A stretch of DNA of 12,331 nucleotides from an uncultured Oscillospiraceae bacterium (lineage in GTDB: Bacteria > Bacillota > Clostridia > Oscillospirales > Ruminococcaceae): NCBI GenBank assembly GCA_900553955.1, contig USFO01000046.1:1-12331 (forward strand). The letters run 5' to 3'. Numbering within the stretch: position 1 is the stretch's first letter; every line of letters begins with the position of its first letter. Shown here in pieces: positions 6,508 to 12,331 of the stretch. The position numbers and the translations under genes are program-made. Under the pieces are notes generated by a model that saw only the letters and a list, made by a program, of their open reading frames with translations, had not been told where the DNA came from and searched no databases.

Positions 6508-7587
6508 ATGAACGAAAATAACAATGATTTTATTTTGAAGGTTGAAAATCTGTCCGTGGACTTTGCCACCACCGCAGGAGTGGTTCACGCCCTGCGGGGA
6601 GTGGATTTTGCCGTTCGCAAGGGCGAAACCGTCGCCATAGTGGGCGAATCCGGCTCCGGCAAATCCGTAACCGTAAAAACCGCCGTGGGTATTCTTGATA
6701 CCAACGGCAAGGTTATCTCCGGCAAAGCCATGTTTACCTATAAAGACGAAAACGGCAAGGAGGAGAACATAGACCTGCTCTCCCTCTCCAAAAAGCAAAT
6801 GCGCCGCACCATAAACGGAAAGCGCATAGCAATGGTGTTTCAGGACCCCATGACCTCCCTGAACCCCACCATGACCATAGGCGCTCAGATTATGGAGGGC
6901 ATGATTTGGCATTACCACACCCCAAAGGCGGAGGCAAAGCGCCGCGCCATCGAGCTGCTTGAAATGGTGGGCATTACCGATGCGGAAAAACGCTTTAAGA
7001 GCTATCCGCACCAGCTTTCCGGCGGTATGCGCCAAAGAGTGGTTATCGCAATCGCCCTTTCCTGCAACCCCGACCTGCTCATCTGCGACGAGCCCACCAC
7101 CGCTCTGGACGTTACCATTCAGGCGAAGATATTGGAGCTTATCAAGGAGGTTCAGAACAAGCTGGGCATTTCCGTTATCTACATCACCCACGACCTCGGC
7201 GTTGTGGCAAAGGTTGCCGACTTCGTGAACATTATGTATGCGGGCAAAATCGTCGAAAAGGGAACCGTTGACGAGATTTACTACGACCCCCGCCACCCCT
7301 ACACATGGGGACTGCTCTCCGCTCTGCCGGATTTGGACACCGACGAGGAGCGGCTTTACGCCATTCCCGGAAGCCCCCCAAACCTGCTTCACGAGGTAAA
7401 GGGCGACGCCTTTGCCCCCAGAAACGAATTTGCTCTTAATATCGACAGTATTGCCGAGCCGCCGCTCTTCAGAGTGACGGATACCCACTACGCCGCCACT
7501 TGGCTCTTGGACGACAACGCCCCCAAGGTGGAAATGCCCAAGGAGCTGCGCGGCAGAATTGACCGTATGCTGAAGGAGGCGAAATAA
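6508..7587 (+). CDS. oppD: Oligopeptide ABC transporter ATPase OppD
   Basis: 359-residue cytoplasmic ATP-binding subunit. It has Walker A GESGSGKS (46-53), Q-loop FQDPMTSLNP (111-120), signature LSGGMRQR (170-177), Walker B LLICDEP (190-196) and H-loop His228, all intact. The C-terminal oligopeptide-transporter domain is present, but the Cys-rich segment (CxFAPRC...C) that holds an iron-sulfur cluster in some DppD/OppD proteins reads GDAFAPRNEFALNID. Firmicute OppD/AmiE proteins often lack these cysteines, so this is a lineage variant. The ribosome site AAAGGAGGA overlaps the oppC stop codon. OppD heterodimerises with OppF to power the OppBC channel. Confidence 0.95.
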   Translation: MNENNNDFILKVENLSVDFATTAGVVHALRGVDFAVRKGETVAIVGESGSGKSVTVKTAVGILDTNGKVISGKAMFTYKDENGKEENIDLLSLSKKQMRRTINGKRIAMVFQDPMTSLNPTMTIGAQIMEGMIWHYHTPKAEAKRRAIELLEMVGITDAEKRFKSYPHQLSGGMRQRVVIAIALSCNPDLLICDEPTTALDVTIQAKILELIKEVQNKLGISVIYITHDLGVVAKVADFVNIMYAGKIVEKGTVDEIYYDPRHPYTWGLLSALPDLDTDEERLYAIPGSPPNLLHEVKGDAFAPRNEFALNIDSIAEPPLFRVTDTHYAATWLLDDNAPKVEMPKELRGRIDRMLKEAK

Positions 7588-7588
7588 T

Positions 7589-8539
7589 ATGGAAGAAAGA
7601 ATCCCTCTGCTTAAAGTTGAGCACCTGAAGCAGTATTTCCCCATCAGCAAAAAGTTCACCGTAAAAGCGGTTGACGACGTTTCCTTTGAAATTTACCCCG
7701 GCGAAACCTATGGGCTTGTGGGCGAATCCGGCAGCGGAAAAACCACCATAGGCCGCTCCGTAATCCGCCTTTACGACCCCACCGGCGGCAAAATCACTTT
7801 TGACGGCGTGGATATAACCGGAAAAATGAGCAAGGAGGAAAATCACCTGCTCCGCACGGAAATGCAGATGATTTTTCAGGACCCCATGGCCTGCCTCAAC
7901 CCCCGGCAAAAGGTTGCGGACATAATCGGGCAGGGACTCGACATAAATCACCTGTATTCAAGCAAGGCGGAGCGGGATGAGAAAATCGCCCGTATTCTGC
8001 AAAAGGTCGGCCTTGCGCCGGAGCACGCGGAACGCTATCCCCACCAGTTTTCCGGCGGTCAGCGTCAGCGTGTGGGCATAGCCCGCGCCCTTATTATGAA
8101 CCCGAAGCTGATTATCGCCGACGAATGTATTTCCGCCCTTGACGTTTCCATTCAGGCGCAGGTGGTGAACCTTATGAAGGATTTGCAGGAGGAAACCGGC
8201 TCCTCGTATCTGTTCATAGCCCATGATTTGTCCATGGTAAAGTATATTTCGGACAGAATAGGCGTTCTGCATCTGGGACATCTTGTGGAAACCGGCACCA
8301 CCGACGAGATTTTCTCGAACCCCATTCACCCCTACACCCAAAGCCTGCTCTCCGCCATACCTCACCCGAACCCGGAGGTGGAGAAAAAGCGCGTTTCCAT
8401 GGCGTATGACTATTTCACCAGCGGAATTAACTACCTTGCCGGGGAGCTTCGCACAGTGGACGGCACCCATAAGGTGCTCGCCACGGAGGAGGAGTTCGCA
8501 AAGTGGACATCCGCCGAGCACAAATACCATGTAATATGA
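7589..8539 (+). CDS. oppF: Oligopeptide ABC transporter ATPase OppF
   Basis: 316-residue ATP-binding partner of OppD, starting 1 nt after the oppD stop with AAGGAGG (7573-7579) as ribosome site. It has Walker A GESGSGKT (45-52), Q-loop FQDPMACLNP (96-105), signature FSGGQRQR (154-161), Walker B LIIADE (174-179) and H-loop His212. The Walker B glutamate is followed by Cys (DECISALD) where most ABC proteins have Pro; catalytic residues are kept. The C-terminal tail lacks the cysteines seen in proteobacterial OppF and ends in a VLATEEEFAKWT-type segment that I associate with clostridial homologues. It is the last gene of the opp operon. Confidence 0.95.
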   Translation: MEERIPLLKVEHLKQYFPISKKFTVKAVDDVSFEIYPGETYGLVGESGSGKTTIGRSVIRLYDPTGGKITFDGVDITGKMSKEENHLLRTEMQMIFQDPMACLNPRQKVADIIGQGLDINHLYSSKAERDEKIARILQKVGLAPEHAERYPHQFSGGQRQRVGIARALIMNPKLIIADECISALDVSIQAQVVNLMKDLQEETGSSYLFIAHDLSMVKYISDRIGVLHLGHLVETGTTDEIFSNPIHPYTQSLLSAIPHPNPEVEKKRVSMAYDYFTSGINYLAGELRTVDGTHKVLATEEEFAKWTSAEHKYHVI

Positions 8540-8565
8540 GATTTCTTCCCATAGATACCCCAAAA

Positions 8566-8606
8566 GCAAAACAGCCTTCCTGCGTTATGCAGGAAGGCTG
8601 TTTTGC
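8566..8606. terminator. Terminator after oppF, bidirectional in form
   Basis: A perfect 18-bp stem, GCAAAACAGCCTTCCTGC (8566-8583) and GCAGGAAGGCTGTTTTGC (8589-8606), with loop GTTAT. The GC core is flanked by AAAA on the left and TTTT on the right within the stem, so it can terminate transcripts from either side. It begins 26 nt after the oppF stop and immediately precedes the hairpin array. Confidence 0.85.
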
Positions 8607-8608
8607 AG

Positions 8609-8963
8609 TGAAATACGGCGGCGCTGCCACCGTATTTCAGTTATATTTTTCGCCTGCGGCGAAAAGTTATATCGCGCCTTCGGCGCGGTTATGTCCGCGG
8701 CAAAGCCGCGGGTTATGTTTTGCACCCCTTTGGGTGCAAAGTTTAGGTGTGCCCGCCGTGCGGGCACATTTTGAAGGGGTAGAGCCACCGCGGTAATGGT
8801 GAGCAAAATGCTGCCTGAGTGTGTTCTATCTATAGAAATGTGCCGCGACCCGCGGCACACATTAACTTTGCCGCCTACGGCGGCAAAACATAACCCGCCC
8901 GAAGGGCGGATATAACCGCCGCGAAGCGGCGATATAACCCGCGGCAGCGCCGCCGGATATAAC
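8609..8963. repeat. Mirror-symmetric array of eleven hairpins with 7-nt spacers
   Basis: Eleven hairpins lie in a row, each with a different stem sequence. By arms they are: H1 8609-8618/8630-8639; H2 8647-8654/8658-8665; H3 8673-8678/8682-8687; H4 8695-8701/8705-8711; H5 8719-8727/8732-8740; H6 8748-8756/8760-8768; then a 70-bp core 8769-8838; H7 8839-8847/8851-8859; H8 8867-8875/8879-8887; H9 8895-8900/8904-8909; H10 8917-8922/8926-8931; H11 8939-8945/8949-8956 (one bulged C). Apart from H1 (11) and H5 (4), loops are 3 nt. Every spacer within a half is exactly 7 nt. The left half has GTTATAT, GTTATAT, GTTATGT, GTTATGT, GTTTAGG. The right half has the reverse complement type: CATTAAC, ACATAAC, ATATAAC, ATATAAC, and ATATAAC after H11. 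It sits between the converging ends of oppF and the TauE gene and is flanked by terminators. I do not recognise a named repeat family. Confidence 0.92.
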
Positions 8964-8973
8964 TGCGAATAGC

Positions 8974-9008
8974 AAAAAAAAGCGTCTGCCGAAAGGCGGA
9001 CGCTTTTT
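8974..9008 (-). terminator. Terminator of the TauE/SafE-family gene
   Basis: A 10-bp stem, AGCGTCTGCC (8981-8990) and GGCGGACGCT (8995-9004), has loop GAAA. It is flanked by eight A (8974-8981) and five T (9004-9008). Read on the minus strand, the A-run becomes the U-tract 15 nt beyond the TauE-family stop. One pair is a G-U wobble on the plus-strand RNA and an A-C mismatch on the minus-strand RNA, so it would also work for plus-strand read-through from opp. Confidence 0.85.
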
Positions 9009-9022
9009 CTCTCCGTATAATC

Positions 9023-9799
9023 TTACAGATATTTTACCCCGAGTATAACCACGCCAAGGAGCACAAGCACAATTCCGGTTACGCGGTTGAGGGTTTTGGT
9101 GCTTGCTTTGTTAGCAATTCTCGCGGAAATCTGCGCAAAAATCAGCGTAAACGCAACGCAGAGCGCAAGCACCGTCCAGTTCGGTGCGCCGCCTATGGCA
9201 AAATGGCTCACAGCGCCGGTAAGCGCCGTAAAGGTCATAATAAATACGCTTGTTCCCACGGCGCATTTAAGCTCGTAGCCGAGCACCGTGGTAAGGATAA
9301 GCAGCATCATCATTCCGCCGCCTGCGCCGATAAATCCGCAGATAAAGCCAACGCCGCAGCCGCACACCACCGAACCGATAAGTTTTTTGCGCGGGTCGGC
9401 GGCCTGCATTGCCTCTTTCGTGGTATTCACCGGCTTCAGAATGAACTTTATTCCCAAAAGCATGGTCATAAAAACCGAAAAGCTGCCCATGGTGCTGTTC
9501 GGCACAAGGCTTGCGACATAGCTGCCCACCATAGTGAACAAAAGCACGCAAACCATCATTATAATGCCGTTTTTTATGTCTATATTCTTGTTCTTCTTGT
9601 ACGTCCATGCGCTTGCCGCGCTTGCAAGCACGTCGCTGGCAAGGGCAATTCCCACCGCGTCGTAGGCGGGCATATCAAGAAATGTGATAAGCATTGGGCT
9701 TATCACCGCGGCGGCGCTCATTCCTGCAAAGCCCGTGCCGATGCCTGCGCCCGCACCTGCCAAAAGGCAGACGAGAACTACTTTTAATACTTCCTGCAT
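9023..9799 (-). CDS. TauE/SafE-family membrane transporter (putative sulfite/organosulfonate exporter)
   Basis: 258-residue integral membrane protein of the TauE/SafE (DUF81) family, members of which export sulfite, sulfoacetate or related anions; the substrate here cannot be told. It has the family's two-fold layout: an N-terminal half with GIGTGFAGMSAAAVISPML (19-37) and a second half with the matching GFIGAGGGMMMLLILTTVLG (155-174), followed by the conserved VGTSVFIMTFTALTGAVSHF (181-200). About eight hydrophobic segments are visible. The length is typical. The ribosome site GGAGG (complement of 9808-9812) lies 8 nt before the ATG. It is convergent with opp and divergent from the radical SAM gene, so it is probably a single-gene unit with its own terminator. 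Confidence 0.9.
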   Translation of the reverse strand: MQEVLKVVLVCLLAGAGAGIGTGFAGMSAAAVISPMLITFLDMPAYDAVGIALASDVLASAASAWTYKKNKNIDIKNGIIMMVCVLLFTMVGSYVASLVPNSTMGSFSVFMTMLLGIKFILKPVNTTKEAMQAADPRKKLIGSVVCGCGVGFICGFIGAGGGMMMLLILTTVLGYELKCAVGTSVFIMTFTALTGAVSHFAIGGAPNWTVLALCVAFTLIFAQISARIANKASTKTLNRVTGIVLVLLGVVILGVKYL

Positions 9800-9831
9800 T
9801 TTAATTTCCTCCGAATAAAAAGCTGAAAAGC

Positions 9832-9860
9832 ATTATATTCTTTCCCTGAAAGAAATTCTA
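9832..9860 (-). promoter_or_regulatory. Promoter of the TauE/SafE-family gene with an inverted repeat between its boxes
   Basis: On the minus strand a perfect -10 TATAAT (complement of 9832-9837) lies about 32 nt before the start codon. A weak -35 TAGAAT (complement of 9855-9860) sits 17 nt upstream of it. Between the boxes is a 7-bp inverted repeat TTCTTTC (9838-9844)/GAAAGAA (9848-9854) with a 3-nt centre, well placed to be a repressor operator. The -10 is convincing; the -35 is poor. Confidence 0.55.
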
Positions 9861-9879
9861 TGTTTTTTTGTAAACTTTC

Positions 9880-9908
9880 TTGACACATATGTTCTTTCGG
9901 AGTATTAT
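9880..9908 (+). promoter_or_regulatory. Promoter of the radical SAM/DUF4130 operon
   Basis: A consensus -35 TTGACA (9880-9885), a 17-nt spacer and a -10 TATTAT (9903-9908). Transcription should start near 9915, just before the LexA-like palindrome at 9920-9933. The ribosome site AAAGGGGG (9942-9949) follows. Confidence 0.8.
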
Positions 9909-9919
9909 ATACTATATAA

Positions 9920-9933
9920 AGAACATCTGTTCT
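9920..9933. promoter_or_regulatory. LexA-like (SOS box) operator candidate
   Basis: The palindrome AGAACA-TC-TGTTCT contains GAAC-N4-GTTC (9921-9932), the core of the Gram-positive LexA/DinR box. It lies around +6 to +19 of the predicted transcript of a putative DNA-repair operon, where a bound repressor would block transcription. A second, degenerate copy (ACAC-ATAT-GTTC, 9883-9894) overlaps the -35 box 38 bp upstream. The assignment rests on motif and context only. Confidence 0.6.
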
Positions 9934-9956
9934 AAGTTCGTAAAGGGGGCGTTTGC

Positions 9957-11261
9957 ATGGATATGTACGAAAAGCTTTCGATTTTGGCGGAAGCGGCAAA
10001 ATATGACGCCTCCTGCTCCTCCAGCGGAAGCGGTCGCAGCGGCGGCAATGACGGCATAGGCGCGGCGCTGCCGGAGGGTTGCTGTCATGCCTTCGCCGCG
10101 GACGGACGCTGCGTAAGCCTGCTTAAAATTCTTATGTCCAACGCCTGCGTCTACGACTGCAAATACTGCATAAACAGGCGGTCAAACGACTTTCCGCGGG
10201 CAACATTCACCCCGCGGGAGGTTGCCGACCTTACCGCTGAATTTTATCGGCGGAACTATATTGAGGGGCTTTTCCTTTCCAGCGCGGTGGTGGGCTCGCC
10301 GGATTGGACAACGGAGCGAATGCTTGAGGCGCTGCGTATTCTGCGGGAGGAATACGGCTTCCACGGCTACATCCACGCCAAGGCTATTCCCGGCGCAGAC
10401 CCTGCGCTGACCTACCGCCTTGGGCTTTTGGCGGATAGAATGAGCGCGAATATAGAGCTTCCGTCGGAGCGGTCGCTCAGTTCCCTTGCTCCGGACAAGA
10501 CGAAGCACAGCGTTTTGGAGCCTATGAAGCTCATTAAAACAGGAATTGCGGAAAACTGTGAGGATTTGGTCAAATACCGCCACGCGCCGCATTTCGTTCC
10601 CGCGGGACAGAGCACCCAAATGATTGTGGGCGCTTCACCGGAGAGTGATTATCACATTCTGAATCTGACGGAGGGGCTTTACAAAAAGTTCGGGCTGAAG
10701 CGGGTCTACTACTCCGCCTACATCCCGGTGCAGGAGGACAGCCTGCTGCCGTCCCTTGATACCCGCCCGCCGCTTCTGCGGGAGCACCGCCTGTATCAGG
10801 CGGACTGGCTGCTGCGGTTCTACGGCTTCGAGGCGAGGGAGATTATCGACCCCGACCATCCCATGCTCCACCCGGAGGTTGACCCGAAATGCAGCTGGGC
10901 GATAAGCCACATGGACTTGTTCCCTGTGGAGGTGAACACCGCGGAATACGAAATGCTGCTGCGGGTGCCGGGAATCGGCGTGACCGGAGCAAAGCGAATT
11001 CTGCGTGCGCGCAAAGCCCACGCTCTTGACTTTGATATGCTCAAAAACTTGGGAATCGTGCTCAAGCGGGCGCGGTTTTTCATCACCTGCGGCGGAAAAA
11101 CCATGCAGCGCATCCCGGATAACGAGGAGCAGCTCATTTACTCGATTATTTCGCCGAATCTGATGGGCGGTTTTACCGATTACGGCGCGGAGCAGCTTTC
11201 GCTGTTTCAGCCGGTGCTCACGAAGGAGGACAGAATCGAATGTCTGACCGGGGAGTTTTAG
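9957..11261 (+). CDS. Putative DNA modification/repair radical SAM protein (TIGR03916-like)
   Basis: 434-residue radical SAM protein. The iron-sulfur motif CxxxCxxC is CVYDCKYC with Cys 64, 68 and 71. The N-terminus (ILAEAAKYDASCSSSGS) and the CINRRSND segment match the family known to me as the UDG-linked radical SAM protein, predicted to act in DNA repair or modification; the reaction is unknown. Near the C-terminus a helix-hairpin-helix (VPGIGVTGAKRIL, about 337-349) suggests DNA binding. The ATG at 9957 has AAAGGGGG 7 nt upstream. It overlaps the next gene by 22 nt; that gene is the DUF4130 protein with which this family is regularly paired. No uracil-DNA glycosylase domain is fused to either protein. 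Family membership is confident; function is inference. Confidence 0.9.
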   Translation: MDMYEKLSILAEAAKYDASCSSSGSGRSGGNDGIGAALPEGCCHAFAADGRCVSLLKILMSNACVYDCKYCINRRSNDFPRATFTPREVADLTAEFYRRNYIEGLFLSSAVVGSPDWTTERMLEALRILREEYGFHGYIHAKAIPGADPALTYRLGLLADRMSANIELPSERSLSSLAPDKTKHSVLEPMKLIKTGIAENCEDLVKYRHAPHFVPAGQSTQMIVGASPESDYHILNLTEGLYKKFGLKRVYYSAYIPVQEDSLLPSLDTRPPLLREHRLYQADWLLRFYGFEAREIIDPDHPMLHPEVDPKCSWAISHMDLFPVEVNTAEYEMLLRVPGIGVTGAKRILRARKAHALDFDMLKNLGIVLKRARFFITCGGKTMQRIPDNEEQLIYSIISPNLMGGFTDYGAEQLSLFQPVLTKEDRIECLTGEF

Positions 11262-12139
11262 TTTTTGCCTATGACGGAAGCTTCGAGGGGCTTATGTGCG
11301 CGGTTTTCGACGCCTTTTCCATGAAAACTCTGCCGGACGACATTTTCCCCTTTGACGATATGGAGCCGACCCTGCTCAAAATTCACACGGTGGAAACGGA
11401 TTTTGAGCACGCAAAAAGAGTTGAGCACGCCATTGAAAAGACCCTCGGAAAGGGCGCCGCAAGCCTTGTGTGCCGGGGCTTTCTCTACGACGGCGGCGGC
11501 AAGGAGGCGGCGATTATGCGCTACCTGTGGAAGGGCTTCAATGAGGGGGCAAGGGCGGTTTCCGCCATCGGCGACCCGGATGTGAACCCCCTTTTCAAAA
11601 TGGCGACGGCGGTTTCCAACGAGCAGCGGATGCTTTTCGGCTTCGTGCGCTTTGCGGAAAGCGGCGGCGCGCTCACGGCGGTTATCCACCCGAAGCACTA
11701 TGTTCTGCCGCTGCTTCGGGGGTATTTCTGCGCCCGAATGTATAACGAAAATTTTATGATTTACGACGAAAATCACGGTGCGGCGCTCATTCACTCCGGG
11801 CGGCGAACTGCCATAATTCCCGTGGCGGATTTGGAGCTTCCGAAATGCGAGGAGGACAAGTTTTACCGCGACCTGTGGAAAAGCTATTACCGGCATATTG
11901 CCATAGCCAGCCGCTACAACCCGAAATGCCGCATGACCCACATGCCGAAGCGCTTTTGGGCGGATATGCCGGAGGTGGCGGAGGAGCTGGAGAGCAGCTT
12001 TGAGCAGCGGCTGTCCCTCGGCACCGCGGAGGAGATAAAAACGGCGCTCGCCGAGGAAAAGCAGCGCCGCCTTGAGGACGGGTCTGCGCCCGTCAGGGAA
12101 ATTCACGTGCTCAAAAGCAGCGGCGCAAGCTTGCCCTAA
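11240..12139 (+). CDS. DUF4130 protein, TIGR03915-like putative DNA-repair partner
   Basis: 299-residue protein starting inside the radical SAM gene, with ribosome site AAGGAGGA (11223-11230) 9 nt before the ATG. The opening YDGSFEGLMCAVFDAF (11-26) and the conserved block LWKSYYRHIAIASRYNPK to HMPKRFW (212-240) identify the DUF4130 family, which occurs next to the UDG-linked radical SAM protein. In some organisms the family is fused to a uracil-DNA glycosylase-like domain. Here the protein ends after a charged helical tail (about 244-280) and a short, probably disordered end, so it is the unfused form. Activity is unknown; predicted joint function with the radical SAM partner in processing damaged or modified DNA. 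No clear terminator follows. Confidence 0.87.
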   Translation: MSDRGVLVFAYDGSFEGLMCAVFDAFSMKTLPDDIFPFDDMEPTLLKIHTVETDFEHAKRVEHAIEKTLGKGAASLVCRGFLYDGGGKEAAIMRYLWKGFNEGARAVSAIGDPDVNPLFKMATAVSNEQRMLFGFVRFAESGGALTAVIHPKHYVLPLLRGYFCARMYNENFMIYDENHGAALIHSGRRTAIIPVADLELPKCEEDKFYRDLWKSYYRHIAIASRYNPKCRMTHMPKRFWADMPEVAEELESSFEQRLSLGTAEEIKTALAEEKQRRLEDGSAPVREIHVLKSSGASLP

Positions 12140-12331
12140 ACCGCTTGAGCATCAGCTTTGAGCACCGCTTGAGTGCCGTGGGGGGATTTTGAGCACGGCG
12201 CGGGAGTGCCCTCGCCGCGCCAACCGCGGCTCAGCCGCCTTGGTAAGTATGCGTTTTGCACTGAGGCATTAAAATAAATAACCTCGGCTGGTGCGAAGCA
12301 CCTCAGGCGGTCGAGCATCCGAGGGATACTG
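12140..12331. other. Non-coding right edge with short repeats and hairpins
   Basis: No gene is seen. TTGAGCA occurs at 12145, 12158 and 12189, with a variant TTGAGTG at 12169 and an inverted copy, TGCTCAA, at 12108 in the gene end. Hairpins include GGCGCGG/CCGCGCC (12197-12203 and 12215-12221), GCGGC/GCCGC (12226-12230 and 12234-12238) and GGTGC-GAA-GCACC (12290-12302). The last follows an AATAAC and has a GAA loop like two hairpins of the 8.6-9.0 kb array, so a related element might begin here and continue past the window; this is weak. Confidence 0.4.

Noticed and set aside
7390..7500. Loss of the iron-sulfur cysteines at the C-terminus of OppD (and OppF)
   Set aside because: Cysteine-free versions are, to my knowledge, common in Firmicute OppD/OppF, so this is a lineage trait rather than a local novelty.
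5476..7659. Very long open frame (727 codons) on the minus strand opposite oppC and oppD
   Set aside because: It lies antisense to two certain transporter genes and has low-complexity, His/Gly-rich text with no family resemblance. It results from the codon usage of the plus-strand genes.
8105..8150. Cys in place of Pro after the Walker B glutamate of OppF (DECISALD)
   Set aside because: The catalytic Glu and the D-loop are intact; I believe this substitution occurs in clostridial homologues and does not indicate a defect.
8503..8860. Open frames running through the hairpin array on both strands
   Set aside because: Their peptides are translations of palindromic repeats, have no ribosome sites and overlap the oppF end or terminators.
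8640..8963. CRISPR-like reading of the array (conserved short element alternating with variable segments)
   Set aside because: The conserved element is only 7 nt, the variable segments are palindromes of 15-22 nt, orientation flips in the middle, and no cas gene is nearby.

Overview
The window looks like chromosomal DNA from a Gram-positive anaerobe of the Clostridia, probably an Oscillospiraceae/Ruminococcaceae-type gut bacterium. The evidence is a MurT/GatD-like pair, a lipoprotein (lipobox) peptide-binding protein with cysteine-free Opp ATPases, strong AGGAGG-type ribosome sites, moderately GC-rich coding DNA with AT-rich promoters, and a LexA-type box of the Gram-positive kind. The species assignment is inference. 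There are no rRNA or tRNA genes, no CRISPR array, and no transposase or phage gene.

Layout. 1-201: non-coding DNA with a 40-bp tandem repeat (three copies) and a short heptad repeat. 202-2234: a translationally coupled murT-gatD-like pair ending in a strong terminator. 2285-2761: a long AT-rich leader region with a good sigma-A-type promoter. 2762-8539: a complete oligopeptide ABC transporter operon, oppA-oppB-oppC-oppD-oppF, with an internal terminator between the binding protein and the permeases and a terminator at the end. 8609-8963: a remarkable intergenic array of eleven different short hairpins separated by exactly 7-nt spacers, arranged as two inverted half-arrays around a 70-bp core. 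9023-9799 (minus strand): a TauE/SafE-family membrane transporter convergent with the opp operon. 9957-12139: a two-gene unit of a radical SAM protein and a DUF4130 protein, a pair predicted to act in DNA repair, behind a promoter carrying a LexA-like palindrome. 12140-12331: non-coding, with short repeats and hairpins.

How the genes work together. OppA (surface lipoprotein) captures peptides, OppB/OppC form the channel, and OppD/OppF power uptake. In Gram-positive bacteria MurT and GatD amidate D-glutamate of lipid II. Here, however, the GatD-like partner appears to lack the catalytic Cys, the catalytic His and the glutamine-binding Arg, so glutamine-dependent amidation by this pair is doubtful. 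The radical SAM/DUF4130 pair probably forms one functional unit, possibly damage-inducible.

The two points most worth a second look are the mirror-symmetric hairpin array (8609-8963) and the pseudo-enzyme GatD (1521-2234). All family assignments and motif comparisons were made by reading the sequence against remembered family motifs; no database search was run.
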